NCBI GenBank assembly: GCA_963969595.1
Contig: OZ018408.1
Coordinates: 28,520,108-28,584,107, forward strand
Direction of reading: 5' to 3'
Length of the DNA stretch: 64,000 nucleotides
From: Neckera pumila
Taxonomy: Eukaryota > Streptophyta > Bryopsida > Hypnales > Neckeraceae
The notes under the pieces were generated by a model. It was given only the letters and a program-made list of their open reading frames with translations, was not told the origin of the DNA and searched no databases. Positions 10,151 to 23,079 of this stretch are shown one piece after another. The translations under genes and the position numbers were made by a program. Each line of letters starts with the position of its first letter. The stretch's first letter is position 1.

Positions 10151-13100
10151 ACAGACTTGGTTCTTCAAGTTGAGAAAAAAAAAAAAAAAAAAAAAAAATT
10201 AAGTCATTTTACATATCCTTATTGATTGATGTTGCTGTTTTGTAGAAGTGGTTTATTTGGGTGCAAGATTGGTGAGTTGGAAAAGTCTTTTTACATATTA
10301 TCTTGGTTGGTTGGATTTTGGTCTTCACATATGTAGCCTTCCGGGTTGGTCATCATATAAATTTTATTTAAAGAGTTGGTTTGGGGTACAGAATGTGTGC
10401 TTTGGTAAAAAGAATTTTTATTTTTTCATGTCCTGGTATTGGTTTTTATAGTGTACATATACTATGAGTCTATGGTAGTGATCATTTTGCTCTGTATGGG
10501 CGGAACTCACCAGCAAGATTTACTCTCCGTGATAGTGTAGTACTACAAGTAAAACTAAATTGGTAGGGATGAAATTTAATCCACCTAGGGATTGATTTCT
10601 AGCATGGGGTGAAAATTTGGAGGGAGGGTGAGTAAAGTTCTCTGGCACACACATACACAGCTATAAAGAGAAAAGCTCAATTGTACAAAGGTTGTAATCC
10701 TGGGAGATGGTACTTGCACAAATTTAAGCTAAAATATTGCTGAAAAAAAAAAGAGGGAAGTGACACCCCCAAAAGGAGCACAATGGAGAAGTCAAGCTAT
10801 TGAATTTAGTTGAGATATTGTTTGCAAATCATTAGCTGCCTTCTCTAAGCATGCTGCAGAATGGAATATTTGAATATCTTAATAGTCCCTCCCATGATGG
10901 AAATTCATGAACCAGAGAGGAATTGAGCACATGACTACTATTTTGCAAGTCATACAAGACATGAGAACAAGAAGTTTATGAAAAAAAAACTCACCAAGTC
11001 AGTTCCTTTTTGGACAATTCTCATTATAAGGGAGAAAAAATGGACAATGGACACTGGTGCCTTATGATATACAAGAAAATTTGCCCATCCAAAGGATCCT
11101 CACTGGCCAGTGGGCTCTGGTACTGATTTACTGCCATAGTTGCAAGAAATACAATTACTATTCTTCCAACAAGCAAAACAATGAACCCCAAAGTTTGAGC
11201 AGAAGGCTGATCCCATGTGACAACAGAGAGGTAAGCTTGAGAAGTGAAAGACATGTACAATATTTTTAACTCACTTCAATCAGTGCACGTCACTGTAATT
11301 TAGTGTGCTTAATAAATGTGTGGAAATGATAGAGTACAGGGGGAAAGAAACCATTTTTAACCCCCACACAATACTTAAAATCTTAAATTTTAGCTGAAAT
11401 AGCTAAAAGGTGTAGTTGATAATAAATACGCTATCTATGTTATGCCTAGTTACCAAGAGATTTGGAACAACTCCCACTCCATTGGAAGAATGGGTTCAAG
11501 GACAAAATGGGAGGCCAAAACATTTTACAAGCGTACTGAAGATGATGAGGTCGTGCCAAGCTTGGCTTAGGTTGTGAGAGTACCAAGTTAGGAAGGGTTT
11601 GCTAACGTAGTGCTGGTGCGGATGTGGCCCTTCCAACGCTCCAGCTATTGCGAGGCCACCTTGTGTACTGAAAGTTTGCTTGTCCAAATGCACATTGCAA
11701 CCTCACTTTGGCTCAAGACACAAATTAACCCTCCTACTTCATCTCATCAAAGCAGAACTTCTGCACCTCATTCATGTACACTTGCATTGTCTGATGGTAC
11801 AAACCTAAGCCATTGATGGCTATTGAGTCTTGAAGACCATCTTACAATCCTTTTCAACACCATAACTCTTCATGATTAAATCCATTTTTTAGGTTTTTTT
11901 TAATTCATTTTCTGCATAATTAATGCAAGCATTTGTGCTTGAGAATATCATAGTCCAAGGTCATAATTGGCCCCGCAAAAAAAAATCTAAAAATCTAAGC
12001 TGAATTTATGAGAAATTATTTTTCTTAAAAAAAAAATTTTACATGGTGAAAATTAGAATTTTAGAGAATATTTCTCGTTTGCAAAATTACTTTTCATATT
12101 TTGATTAACGCCTAAAGAACTAAGTGCACTCTAGAGGTAAATTTTAACGTGCGATCTTGCGATTGTGAATGCAATTTGCCATTGATTGTCGTGTCATTTC
12201 TATAGAGAATGTAAAAACAAACAAGGCTCATGGCGCAACAAATTTTGTATCAATTGGAGTTATGAATTAAAGTAACAACTCTTTTGTTCTTTTGGCAAAA
12301 ACTTCTTCTACTAAAAAAAATTTGAAAAAAATTTTAAGAAAAATTCCTAGAGATTAGGTGTTTGTCGTTATAGAAAGACTTGATTCATCCCAATTTGATA
12401 TGTGAGGTGACAAATATGGAAAATTTCATTTTGTGGGCAGTTTGGGCATTTTTTTATGAAAATTACACCTGAAGTTTGTCTTTGAATCCAATTTTCCAAT
12501 TTTGAATATTAAAAAAATGAATTAGATTTAGATTGGTTGTTACAATATTTTCACCGTTGCCATTGATACAATTCATTTCATTGATACAATTCTATGTCAC
12601 ATTTGCTATTAATTTAGTTTTTTCTTTCATCGTATACCTCATTCTAATTTAAATTTTTTTTGAAAATGTTACATTTTCCTAGATTTTGCAAGCATATTTT
12701 CAACCTATAAAGGCAAAAGATTGAACCATCTCTAGTGCCATGGTTGTTTGGAAAAATTTTGAATTATGATGATTTCAATGAATTTTGTCCTTGTGTTTGA
12801 AGAAAGGGAAAAAAAAATTCAGCCAACTTTGAACATTATGGTCTTAGAAATGACAATGAACCAGACCCCAACATTTGGTGATGTAATAGGCATAAAGGTT
12901 AATTATAAGATCCTACATTTAAATTTTCAGAAAAGCTATTGTTTTCCATTTATCCACCAATTTCAACACATGCCTTACTTTTTGTGGCAATTTTGGAAGT
13001 GTAACATCAAAGAACTTCAAGGTTAATTATTTGGCAAGCAATTGTCGACCCCTTCACTGGAATGGCTTGTACTAGCTGTGTAGATTATTTCCTAGTGTTG

Positions 13101-13380
13101 AACACCCCAACATCTTTGGGGGACAGAAAGAGCTTGGTGATTGTATTCATCCTACAAATGTGATTTGATCGGCCATGGCTTGGAGTGTCAGGTGGCCATC
13201 AAGGAGTGCTATATCGTTGGCCAATACATTGTTGGCTCTGGAAGAATGCAGCAGAAGCCATGTGAGCAAGTGTAGGTATTGGCGAAATTAAGTTACAAAA
13301 GCATCTGTTTAGCAATCTATAGAGGCACACCCACTGGAACTTATTAATTCTAGTAAAAGCATTGCAGAAATTTACAACAT
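10151..13380. other. Gene-free AT-rich stretch with a poly(A) tract
   Basis: A run of 24 A residues occupies 10175-10198 and may mark the end of an old retroposon, but I see no source gene. Open frames near 11024-11816 and 12766-13026 have no recognisable motifs. Otherwise this is low-complexity AT-rich DNA. Confidence 0.45.
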
Positions 13381-13387
13381 TTGGCAG

Positions 13388-13640
13388 TTGTGCAAAATAG
13401 CTACAGGATGGACCCGTTCTGTTGGTTACCAGATGAACACATCCATCACATGTGCTGAGTATTTGGTTATTGTGTTGGTTTTGCAGATCAAGGTGCCTGT
13501 TATTGTGGTCAGTTGTAAGCTAGATCTTGGTGATGATCGGCAACCTAGTCTTGAGCAAGTAATGGCTCCACTTATGCAAGAGTTTCGGGAAATCGAGACC
13601 TGTATAAAGTGCTCGACCAGAAGAAAGGAAGTGAGGAAGC
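13388..13640 (+). pseudogene. Fragment of a Miro (mitochondrial Rho) GTPase gene
   Basis: After a TTTTGCAG acceptor at 13480-13487 the sequence reads IKVPVIVVSCKLDLGDDRQP, SLEQVMAPLMQEFREIETCI and KCSTRRKEV. This matches plant MIRO proteins (KVPIIVAGCKLDFRDDNNQVSLEQ…IETCIECSA) through the NKxD-equivalent CKLD motif of the first GTPase domain. Upstream, 13412-13445 reads PFCWLPDEH, resembling the preceding FWLPELRR segment. Miro anchors on the mitochondrial outer membrane and governs organelle movement. No other Miro exons (second GTPase domain, EF hands, tail anchor) are present, so this is an isolated fragment. Confidence 0.78.
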
Positions 13641-14047
13641 ACAACACCGTGAGCACAAAACAAAGAAAAAACCAGACAAACCTAAATATCCTAATCCTAG
13701 GATGGTTTAGAGGATTTAAGCCTGCTTAAGATACATAAAAAGTAAACATACATAAAGATGCGACAAGACGATTACATCATTACAAAGAATCGCCAATGAA
13801 ACAGAGACAATGGATTAAATGAACCCTAACTAATCCTTTGAACCCCTCAAGCTTTGGAACTAGATTCAATTTCCTTGACATCTAAGCAAAATCCTAAGCA
13901 TTTCGAAGTAATAGCCATGTTTTCGTTCGTTGAAATCTCAGCAAAATTTAAAACATGTCATAACGTTCTGGATTTAAGATCTGAGGTTCAAAATCCAAGA
14001 TTCAAGAAAACTACATCGCGGTTCCAGGTTCTTTTTGGTTTAAATGA

Positions 14048-14852
14048 CGCAATTCAGTGAATAGTGTACAATGTCAGAGGATCAGAGTGCTAATCGCAGA
14101 AGCATCTAACATGGAAACGAAAGATCAAAATCAGTGAGATACACCCACCCAAGAACGCACCAAAGAATACAAAATATAGCCAAATAAAGATAAGGAGATA
14201 ATGACCAAAAGGAAAGACCTCGCCAATTTAAACACAGCAAATTTAGAAAACAACCACCAATAGCGGGTTCAATGAGGGCAACAAGACAAAATCACCGTTA
14301 CCAGGTAATAGCTCATCCCGTGTCTGTGGGAGCATATGTCTCCTCTAATAGTCCTCTTTCTACTGCATAAATAACCTAGGTGCCAAGAATCTACATAACC
14401 TAAGGGAAAAATAGCTCTTGGAAGTACAAGAGTGTTGGGGACTACATATTTGGCACAATTTCACATACTAGAGAGGAGCAAGAGTAACAACTACTGTATC
14501 TACTACTTGACCATTTTTCACAAAAGAAAATATACCATGACACACATTTGCAAGAACATTAGCAACCAACTATTGTGCCAACACGATTACAATTCCATAA
14601 GCAAACCAAGGCACAAGTGCCAACAATCAGATGACAACAAACCAGAAGTACTTGAACCTTTCACCTACACGATTTGATATGAAGCACTGACATCTTTACT
14701 GCCAAAATTACAGAAGAAAATCACACACGACACTCACATAACAAACCAAAGAGTGTAGGTATCTCCCGCAACAATAAATGATGCAATTCAGTGAATAGTG
14801 CACAACGTCAGAGGACCAGAGTATTGATTGCAGAAGCATCTGACATGGAAAC
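14048..14852. repeat. Duplicated segment, copies about 734 bp apart
   Basis: About 70 bp beginning GCAATTCAGTGAATAGTG at 14048 recur with a few substitutions at 14782. Weaker similarity continues after each copy (AAGGAGATAATGA / AAGGAGATGATGA). This looks like an old local duplication or the ends of a degraded element. There is no coding content. Confidence 0.5.
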
Positions 14853-15199
14853 ATTCCACCTAGAAACAAACACACATGGAAGCACTTGGACCTGAAACCC
14901 TCTATCACCAATCTCAACTCAAACAACAAGGAGATGATGATCTAAACAGCAGTGAAAAGTGAGTAGGATGACCTAAATCCTCCACAAGAACAAGGCCCGC
15001 TCCTCTATTAGTCATGCGTGGAATGAAGCATCCAACAAGCCATCACACAAAACCCTAATCATTGGACGGAGATAAACATAAAGCAAACGCCCCAATTGTA
15101 ACGATCACACATGGAAGTCACAAATACCCATAATTACAACCCCAAAGATGAGCATCGTCATAGGAAACCTTTGACTACAAAACATACTTGTAAGTTGCA

Positions 15200-15502
15200 C
15201 GAATGCCTATCAAAGATTATCCCATTTTGAGCATCCACGTATAGGCATTGCTACGTTACCGGGTTGATTCTCCTCTTCCCGCAGCGTCATATTTTTCCTC
15301 AGCTCACTGTCCTTGTCCCACAGCATATTCATCTCATCCTGCAGCTAATTCAATTGTTCCAGCAGGTGCATATCCTTCTCGTGCCGTAGATCAGATCTAT
15401 CGTTGCTAGATTGGGCAGTTGCCAATTGATTTTCCACACACTCAATCCATGACTTCACATCTTGATCTCGATCTTCACTTCTTCAATGTTGGTGTCCGCC
15501 AT
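15200..15502 (-). pseudogene. Degenerate coiled-coil ORF
   Basis: An ATG at 15500-15502 opens MADTNIEEVKIEIKM before TGA. One frame over, the reading continues DQDVKSWIECVENQLATAQS, then LRHEKDMHLLEQLN, an in-frame TAG (15345-15347), and LQDEMNMLWDKDSELRKN. The heptad pattern of L/M with charged residues indicates a coiled coil. The stop falls where Gln would fit. It may be a relic of a mobile-element structural protein; the family was not identified. Confidence 0.45.
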
Positions 15503-15639
15503 CATGCTGGAAGAAAAAGCTCAGGAACGGTGTCAATACAAAGGCCCAGAGAAGAAGACGAGCAAAACCAGCAACAAAACCAGCAGCACTAAGCAAAGTG
15601 AATGGGAGAGGGCCAAAACGTCTACGCAAAGTCAAGAAA

Positions 15640-16560
15640 CAAAATAAATTCCTAGCGCGCTTGCTGGGAGAGACTTATCTATGCTTTACAATCCGTTTGT
15701 GCACTCACGTCTGTACAAAGCTTATGTTGAAATCCTAATTGCATGGGGATAAAGGAAAGCAAGAAAAACCAAGAGTAACTAAAGGAAGACTCCTTCCTTC
15801 TGGCGAAGCTAGACAAATTTGTTCCAAGCGTGACAAATACCCTGGTGTAAATCCTCGCACAGGAAAGTCATTGTAGAAAACATGCTTTACGATCCGTTTG
15901 TGCTGTCAAGTCAAGCAAGAGTAGCCAATTCTACCAAGTGCACCAAATCGAGCAAAAGAGAACGCGAGAAACTCCAGGGGACGGGGGGCGTACCACAAAA
16001 ACCATTCAACCAGCATACATGCAAGAAAAAAGAAAAGGAAAGAAACTTATCGGTGGAGAGACAGCGAGCACGATGCAGAGCAAGCAACGAGCGGCGCCAA
16101 GTGCAGAAGCGAGCGGAGCACGCAAGCCAGAGAACGCAGCGTAGACCTTCAGCAGACGCAAGACCTAAGAGAAAAAGGGCTGGGTGGGTTAAACCCTAAT
16201 CAGCCGCCGTTCAAGTCGGGATTATAAAGCGCGCCAGTTTCCTTAAATGTCTTGATTTATGATAGGGTTTAAGCGAGAGCAGCTAGTCGGGGTTCTCTCT
16301 TGGCCTTGCCAGCCAGCTCCATCGACCCGAGGGTATCGACAGGGTATCAGCCGGTCGGGCTGTTAGCAGTCAGTTCCTCACCACGGATTCAGTTGGATTG
16401 GGCAATCAGTTAGCCCTTAGCAGCAGGTCCAGTTGGTCGGGCTTCCCTTCCGGCCAAGCAGTCAGTCAATCTTCTTTGACTGAGGATATCATCAAGGTAT
16501 CAACCGAGTCGGGCCCTCTTTTAGGCTAGCAGCCAGTTGGCTCTTAGCGAACCAAAATCA
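15640..16560. repeat. CpG-richer stretch with short degenerate repeats
   Basis: A 22-bp motif beginning ATGCTTTAC and ending ATCCGTTTGTGC occurs at about 15679 and 15882. From about 16270 to 16560, loosely repeated blocks contain GTCGGGCT, CAGTTGG and TTAGCAG. No gene is recognised; open frames here are of low complexity. Confidence 0.35.
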
Positions 16561-17330
16561 GTCCAGAGAGGAAACATTGAGAGGTTCTCTTCCCATTAAC
16601 TGGGAGTTTATAAAATAAAAGAAGTTAGATGGTGGGAGATTAGGTGTAGAATTTAATTAAAAATCAAGCATCAAAGTTTAGAAGTAGAAATTACAACATG
16701 TTGAAGAAGAATTTTTCCTCTCTCAAGGACTATTCCTTTTAGTACAATAAATTTGAATCAAGAGAAACTATCAAGTAGGACTATTTAGCTAATAGGTTTC
16801 TTTTCCCAATGTATATTTTTTCATCAATTGAACTATGACGACAACCATAATTTTCTATACACATTCAACAATAAGGTTCATACACACTTAAATTTCTTTT
16901 TAATTTATAAATTATTATTATTAATAATAATTGATCATATACCATCTAAATTGTTTTAATAATCTTATTTACACAATATTCTTGTTCCATTACAGAATTA
17001 ACACTTTCTCAAATTCCTATTTTTCTAACTGCAATTCACATTTTATAATCTTCAACCTCTAATCTAATTTTCATACAACAATACACACACCAAAATAAAT
17101 AAAATAATACAACCCCCGTGGACTGAACACCATTGGACTCCTCAACAATGGGTCAAAAACAAATCGGGATGACGAACCAAATAGGCACACACTCCAACAA
17201 TCTCAACCAACTCCAACTGACACCGATTTAGATCACACAAGAAACTTCATTCATACTACTTGGCTTACAAAATTCCAAGACAATCTGAATCAATGTATGG
17301 GGAGTACCGGCATTTAGTTACAAGTTAGCC
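16561..17330. other. AT-rich intergenic, nothing recognised
   Basis: AT-rich sequence with short simple runs (for example ATTATTATTAATAATAATT near 16915). No gene or element boundary could be identified. Confidence 0.45.
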
Positions 17331-17699
17331 GGTTGGAATCAGGAATTGCCGAATTGATTTCAAAATCTTCGGAAAAGAACGGATCATTTAAGAGGAAAAT
17401 CAAAGAATATTCTCTATTTTTTAAAGGCCTAGCCGAGAGAATGCTTCAAACAACCGGTTGCTCCAAGAAAATGTAGGATTTTAGCCGGTTGTGCTAAAAA
17501 AACTCCCCGGACTGTGGTTGGAATCAAGAATTGCCGAATTGATTTCAAAATCTTCGGAAAAAAACTGATCATTTAAGAGGAAATTCAAAGAATATTCTCT
17601 ATTTTTTAAAGGCCTAGCCGAGAGAATGCTTCAAACAGCCGGTTGCTCCATGAAAATGTAGGATTTTAGCCAGTTGTGCTAAAATACTCCCCGGACTAT
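17331..17699. repeat. Tandem duplication, two 185-bp units
   Basis: Unit 1 (17331-17515) and unit 2 (17516-17699) both begin GGTTGGAATCA and share the internal string AGAATATTCTCTATTTTTTA with few differences. The low divergence suggests a fairly recent local duplication. There is no coding content. Confidence 0.9.
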
Positions 17700-19530
17700 G
17701 ATCTGAATTCCCATTTGGTTTAATTACTGACCATCACACTTAACCAATTAGGCTTACTTATTTCACCACCAAATGCACCTACTTGAATTGACTTCCGACC
17801 CCACCATAATGCAACCTAGACTCCAATAGACTGATTAGATTCTCTCAAAAACATACCCACCTACATGAACTGAACTGAACATATGTTCACTCAAACCCAA
17901 CTTGGTAAATAATACTCAAATTATTCACTCCTCATTCAATTAGCAACCTTAACTTTACTAAAAATTCTCCAACTTGGTAAAAACATCTACACCAAAAAAC
18001 CCAAATTGGCACACACAACTAGCAAAAGTATATCAAAACACTCAAAAAAACACAAAAACATACACCCAAAAAATTCAAAAATCTAAGCCTACTAGTTTAT
18101 CTACACAACACTCCCATACCATGCCACCATCCCACATCCAAAAAATCATCATCTCATACATTGAGAATAGAGACTGATTGGAACAAAACCAGCCCCATTC
18201 ACCAATTAGCCTCTGAGTAGTGTAGGAAAATTCACATACAAGCCAGGTTATATTTTGAATTCACAATTCATTATCTGACTTCATCACGGATCCTTGTCCA
18301 TTTGGCTAATAGCATTTGGAATTAATTTGGTCTCTACTGATTGATTCAGTTCCAAAGTAAAGGATCAGGTGGTCCAGGGAAGAAAAGGAAAGAGCCAACC
18401 TCAACAAAATCAGTCAACTCAAGGTTGACCAGGGGAAATTCAGCCAAGGAACTAATCACCATCTGATTGTTTTTTCAACAAATCATCATCTGAATGATAT
18501 AACTAACAACTGAGTGATTTTATGGAGGTGGAAATTGGACAAACAAACATGGATATTGAGGCATCTGTCATCGAGGTATGAATTTTGACCTTTTTGTTTT
18601 GATTTTGATTAATTAGAATTTATCAAAAGTAGAACATTTGACTAGAAAAATAGAAAGTATTAATTAGTCCACGAATTTAGAAATTAATATTTAAACTTTT
18701 ATTTTTATTTTTATTTATTTTTATTTATTTTGTTTTAAATTATTCTATTAAATTTTTAAGTTATTTTATTAGAACTGAATGGAGTTTGAATGATTCATAA
18801 AAGAAATTTAAGGAATCAACCAAAATTACAATCAAATTTAGTAACCATTTCATAATCATCAGTCATTTAAAAAGGAATTGAACCAGTTAAGTTAACCTTT
18901 AATTTTCAGATTGCAATCAAAGTTAAAAATTAACTTACAATCAAATAATATTAAAAGATTAAAACTTCGAGTTACCACTATCTATCTCATTTTTATTTTA
19001 ACCCTACTGAAATATTTAAAAATTCAGAATTAAAATAATAATTTTAAATTTTCATTTGGTGATTAATTAAATACTCAAGTAAGAAACTAATTAAGGAATA
19101 ATTAATTTTACTAATAAACCAGTTAACCTTTTTTGTTCTTTTATAACCTGAAAATCTAATAAAATTTAATAATCACATCAAGAATATTAATAACCAAAAA
19201 ATTCAGAAAAAATATTATTTAAACAATTGGAACCAGAACATTTCTATTGTTCAGATCATCAAAGTTTCATTTCAAAATTATATTGAACCTTACATTTATG
19301 AGTCTTTGAAGAATATTTACAAAATATTATAATAAATTTGGATAATTATTTTCTGGTCAACCTTGAGTTGACTGATTTTGTAGGTTTAGATAGATAGTGG
19401 TTTTTAAGGTTTTGGGTTACAAGGGTGTCCTATAGCTTTTATAAGTCATTGTGTGTTAAGTTTTTTGGTAACTTGCCTTCATCAATGTTGGTGGGAATAT
19501 GATGGGGAACCCAAACAGCCATAGCGTTTT
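17700..19530. other. AT-rich intergenic, nothing recognised
   Basis: Low-complexity AT-rich DNA with TTTATT-type runs near 18690-18730. No coding similarity is seen on either strand. Confidence 0.45.
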
Positions 19531-19532
19531 GA

Positions 19533-19672
19533 CCCCCCCCCCCCCCCCCCCCTAAACCCTCTTTCTCAGGGTTTTGGTGAACCCCCTTAAACCCCCTTTT
19601 TTCAGGGTTGGAGGAACCCTCTTGAACCCTCTATCTTCAGGATTTGGAAAACCCTCTTTAAACCCTCTTTAA
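19533..19672. repeat. Poly(C) run and degenerate telomere-like repeat
   Basis: Twenty C residues (19533-19552) run directly into TAAACCCTC. About 120 bp follow of alternating CCCTCTTTAAACCC and CAGGGTT motifs, derived from the plant telomere unit CCCTAAA. The tract ends at the TTAA that flanks the next element. A similar but longer array lies at 27.4-28.2 kb. Confidence 0.75.
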
Positions 19673-20598
19673 ACCCTAAAGGACCGAGGTGATTTTCCTA
19701 CCAAAAACCATTCAAACTGTCATTTCTATTGCAAAGAGAAAAGAGTTTTAAAAACTATTTTTTTTTTGCATATCTAGCTATAAGGTCTTGTACTTGACTA
19801 GTATATGAATATGTGGAAGAAATTTCAGAAAGTTTGACCACGTAGATTGCAAGATATATGCATTTAAATTGAAGAAAACAACTTTTTTTCCACTTTGCTT
19901 CACTAGATTTTTTGGCTTTGACTCTTTTTAGTTCAAATTTTTTGCACTACTGATTTCGATTTTCTACTTATTTATGTTAAGTACTTGAGTTGAGAATCTA
20001 CCAAAAAAATTTAGGAAAAAGAACACGTAATTTTCACTCATTAAAAAATTCTTAAGTAGAAGTGGGTACAAGATTGAAGAAAAAACTAAATTGTTAATAG
20101 CTTTTAGATGGAATTGAATCACAATAATCCCAAAGGTGAGATTGTTCTAGCAAGAAAATCTAACCCTATCTAACAAAAAAAATTGAAAAATTCTCAAAAT
20201 TGCATTAAAAAATGAATTCTACAACTTATTTTTCAAGAAGATGCTTAGATTGCCCAAAAAACTAAGATTGTCCATAACTTTTTCATTATTAGTCCAAATT
20301 GAATGAAACAAAGCTTCATATGTAGACAAAAATATAATCTTTGAGGAAAAAATTTGAAAAAAAATTATTTTGACTTTTTGTGATTTTTTTTGGGCTGCCC
20401 GCAAACTTCCGATTTTACTTATTGTGCCATAACTTTTGCTCCCAGGTATCAATTAAAATGAAAAAATTATATATTTGCAAAGATCTTGCAAAAATACACA
20501 ACCTCAAAAAATCCCAAAAATTATTACTAAAAATTGAGATCGTAGGAACCTGCCCGGACCCAAATTGTCCCCCGAGGGGACAACCGGTCCTTTAGGGG
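19673..20598. mobile_element. TTAA-flanked element, family A copy 1 (926 bp)
   Basis: Starts ACCCTAAAGGACC and ends GGTCCTTTAGGGG, with TTAA immediately outside both ends (19669-19672, 20599-20602). The interior is AT-rich and non-coding and aligns with the copies at 31.3, 48.4 and 52.7 kb. TTAA duplication is the hallmark of piggyBac-type insertion. No transposase is present, so it is non-autonomous. Confidence 0.82.
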
Positions 20599-20602
20599 TT
20601 AA

Positions 20603-21747
20603 ACCCTAATAGTATCCTTATTATTACAAGAGTCTATTGTGTTTTGGAGTATTGGTTTAGTATTAATATGTCAAAAATCCAACCGCATAAACTTAGTATT
20701 TCCAGCCAGCTGTATCACCGAATGAACCACCTATATTAGCAATACTGTTGATAATATTCGAGACAATCAATACAAGGCAGATTTTGAATTTGAGACAATG
20801 GAAAAGACAATAACATGCTTGGATCAAAGTCCTATTGTATCTTGCCAATTAAGGTCACTTTGTGGACACAATTGTGCATTTATATAGGAGGCAAAGGTAT
20901 TAGATTAATATCATTGAATATGTAAGCCAATTACAGAAATCATGTTGAAGAACATACAACCAATCTAAACAAAACTTCTCACAAATTAGTAAGAGATCCA
21001 CGTACCTTGTTTTCAGTAACAAGGTGTTTTTTGAACACAAGATGATGTGTCGCAACACTTCCCTTGAGACCTTCACTAGAGGATCATTGGATCCACTATC
21101 CCTAGTGGAAACTTCAACACCCAAGAAACTACATCACAATGAGACTCAATCATCCAACAACTCTATAACTTGATGCAAATTTTGTCATCTCCAATTATTG
21201 TGGTCGAATAAAGCTCTATTATGGTGACATATCAATTGAGATTCAGTAACAATTGCGGTTTGAGAAAGCAGCTCATCTCCAACCTAAATTTGCAAAAAAT
21301 ACGACCAAGAAGGAATAATGTTCTCAAATTGAGGTAAAGCAAAAATGGTCTCCAGTCTTCCGCACAATCAAAAGGAGATCTACAGAATAGGAAGGACACA
21401 ATGCCACACTAGCATCAATGTAATGAAAAATTGGACACAGAGTCGACCCCAACCAAGTTGCTCAATACAGGATAATCAATATACAATTACATCAATATTT
21501 CATCAAACACACCTGCTTCGGTTGGCCATTTCGCCCTCCAACGTTGGTAGGGTTTAGGGGCCTGTTTCGGTGCCATTCCCATCTATTACCGCGGCCTCGA
21601 TCTTTTGCAACTTTCCAAAATCAACACGTAGCAAGCTCAGAACAATTGGTGACAAAGAAAGATGAATCAGTCATATTGACCAATTGCAGATGATATTCAT
21701 AATTGACAAAGAGAGCTGAATGGGCTAGACTTGCAAAACTTACTCAC
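20603..21747. other. Intergenic, nothing recognised
   Basis: Mixed-composition sequence between a TTAA element and minus-strand exon-like segments. I see no clear coding homology or repeat boundary. Confidence 0.4.
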
Positions 21748-23079
21748 AGAAACTTCCATTGCTGAAGTCACAAAGCGAAAATGTCCATCATAACTTGCAG
21801 AGGCAAAAATGTCCATTGGCATGACAGTATTTACCATCAACAAATTCGTAAGTACATATTCACAGAAACAAAGAGTGAAAAAAGAAAAAGTAAGGGAATA
21901 CTCACGAGCGCATAACAAAGATTGGATGGTAATCAAAAAATTGAAAAATGGTTACTGAAAAATTGAAAAATGGTACTCACAAGAAGATCCATCTTGATCG
22001 TATCGCTAGGACCGTGAGAAAAGGAAGTCTCGTTTGTTGTGAAACCTACACAATTCAACCTCAAAGGTACACCATCTATATTATTTTGCCATGTCACCAC
22101 TGAATAATGAGAAAGTTCAAAACCAAATTCAGAATTCCTGAGATTATACAACATAAGACATTCATAAGCGAACTGATTAACTTATTGATATCCAAGCAAT
22201 CTGTCCATGCTCATAATCTGCTCAAAGATTGTTTCTGGAGTGGCTTCAATCACACCAACCGCTTTCATAATCGTGCCTTTCTCTACCTAAATCCATAAAT
22301 AATAGGTATAAGGCAGGCCGATACACACCTAGGTAATTAAGACTCACACAAGAGCATGAAAAAAAAGGAAGCACAGAAAGACATGCTCGAATCACCTTGA
22401 GGCTGTGACATCTTCAAAGATTTGAAGGCCTGTTTGCAAAAGATCACCGACAAATGGGTGAGAAGGTCTATAAAATAATACACTTTCGAGTCTCACGGAG
22501 TTGGAGCTACAATCACTAAGACTGGGTCTCTTTTAATATACTCTATGTGGAACACCACGTCTTCTTTGACATTGACATAATAGATACAAGACATCCAAGA
22601 CACAAAACCTCAATATATGTTGCTTAAACTTGCATACAAAATACTACTTTCAATGCCTCCACAAAAATCCTTAATTAACTCCAAGATAACTAAGGTGCAC
22701 AAAGAGAGCCCACATTGATGATGAAATAGATATGAAGGTTCAAAGAAAATCAAAAATTTGCAAGGGACATTATCTAACTAGGTTTGTCAAACTTAAAAAG
22801 TATTAACAGACTTACCTTTGACATATCTAGAGAGAAGGATTTGCCACTGCTCAGATTACATGATATTACAATCACTATTCTAGAGTCTCGATCCAAATTG
22901 TAGGATGCATTCAGAAATACCAGCTCCTGAAAGGCCTGTCGTAGCACAGAAAGCACAAAACCCTTTCCTAAGGCCTTAATGGACCCTAAAGTGACTCGTG
23001 TATCGTTCCGCAGAGATCTTGGTGTAATTCTCCTAATTGTCCGGAATGAAGTGAGTTGATATCCCAAAACAAACCCCAA
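21748..23079 (-). pseudogene. Unidentified multi-exon gene remnant
   Basis: Three minus-strand open segments end at consensus donors: 22816-23079 (GTAAGT; contains ELVFLNASYNLDRDSRIVIV), 21981-22137 (GTGAGT; contains ELSHYSVVTWQNNIDGVPLR) and one ending at 21748 (GTGAGT; contains ASYDGHFRFVTSAMEVS). The 22138-22140 CTG gives a CAG acceptor for the middle one. The strings look protein-coding, but I do not recognise the family. No start codon or termination exon was found, so this may be a fragment of a gene or a captured sequence. Confidence 0.35.

Noticed and set aside
10175..10198. Poly(A) tract as the tail of a processed pseudogene
   Set aside because: No coding sequence ends at the tract on the relevant strand and no target duplication could be identified.
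14048..16560. Possible LTR retrotransposon from direct repeats at 14.0/14.8 kb and 15.7/15.9 kb
   Set aside because: The repeats are short and diverged, lack clear TG…CA ends, and enclose no gag, RT or integrase.
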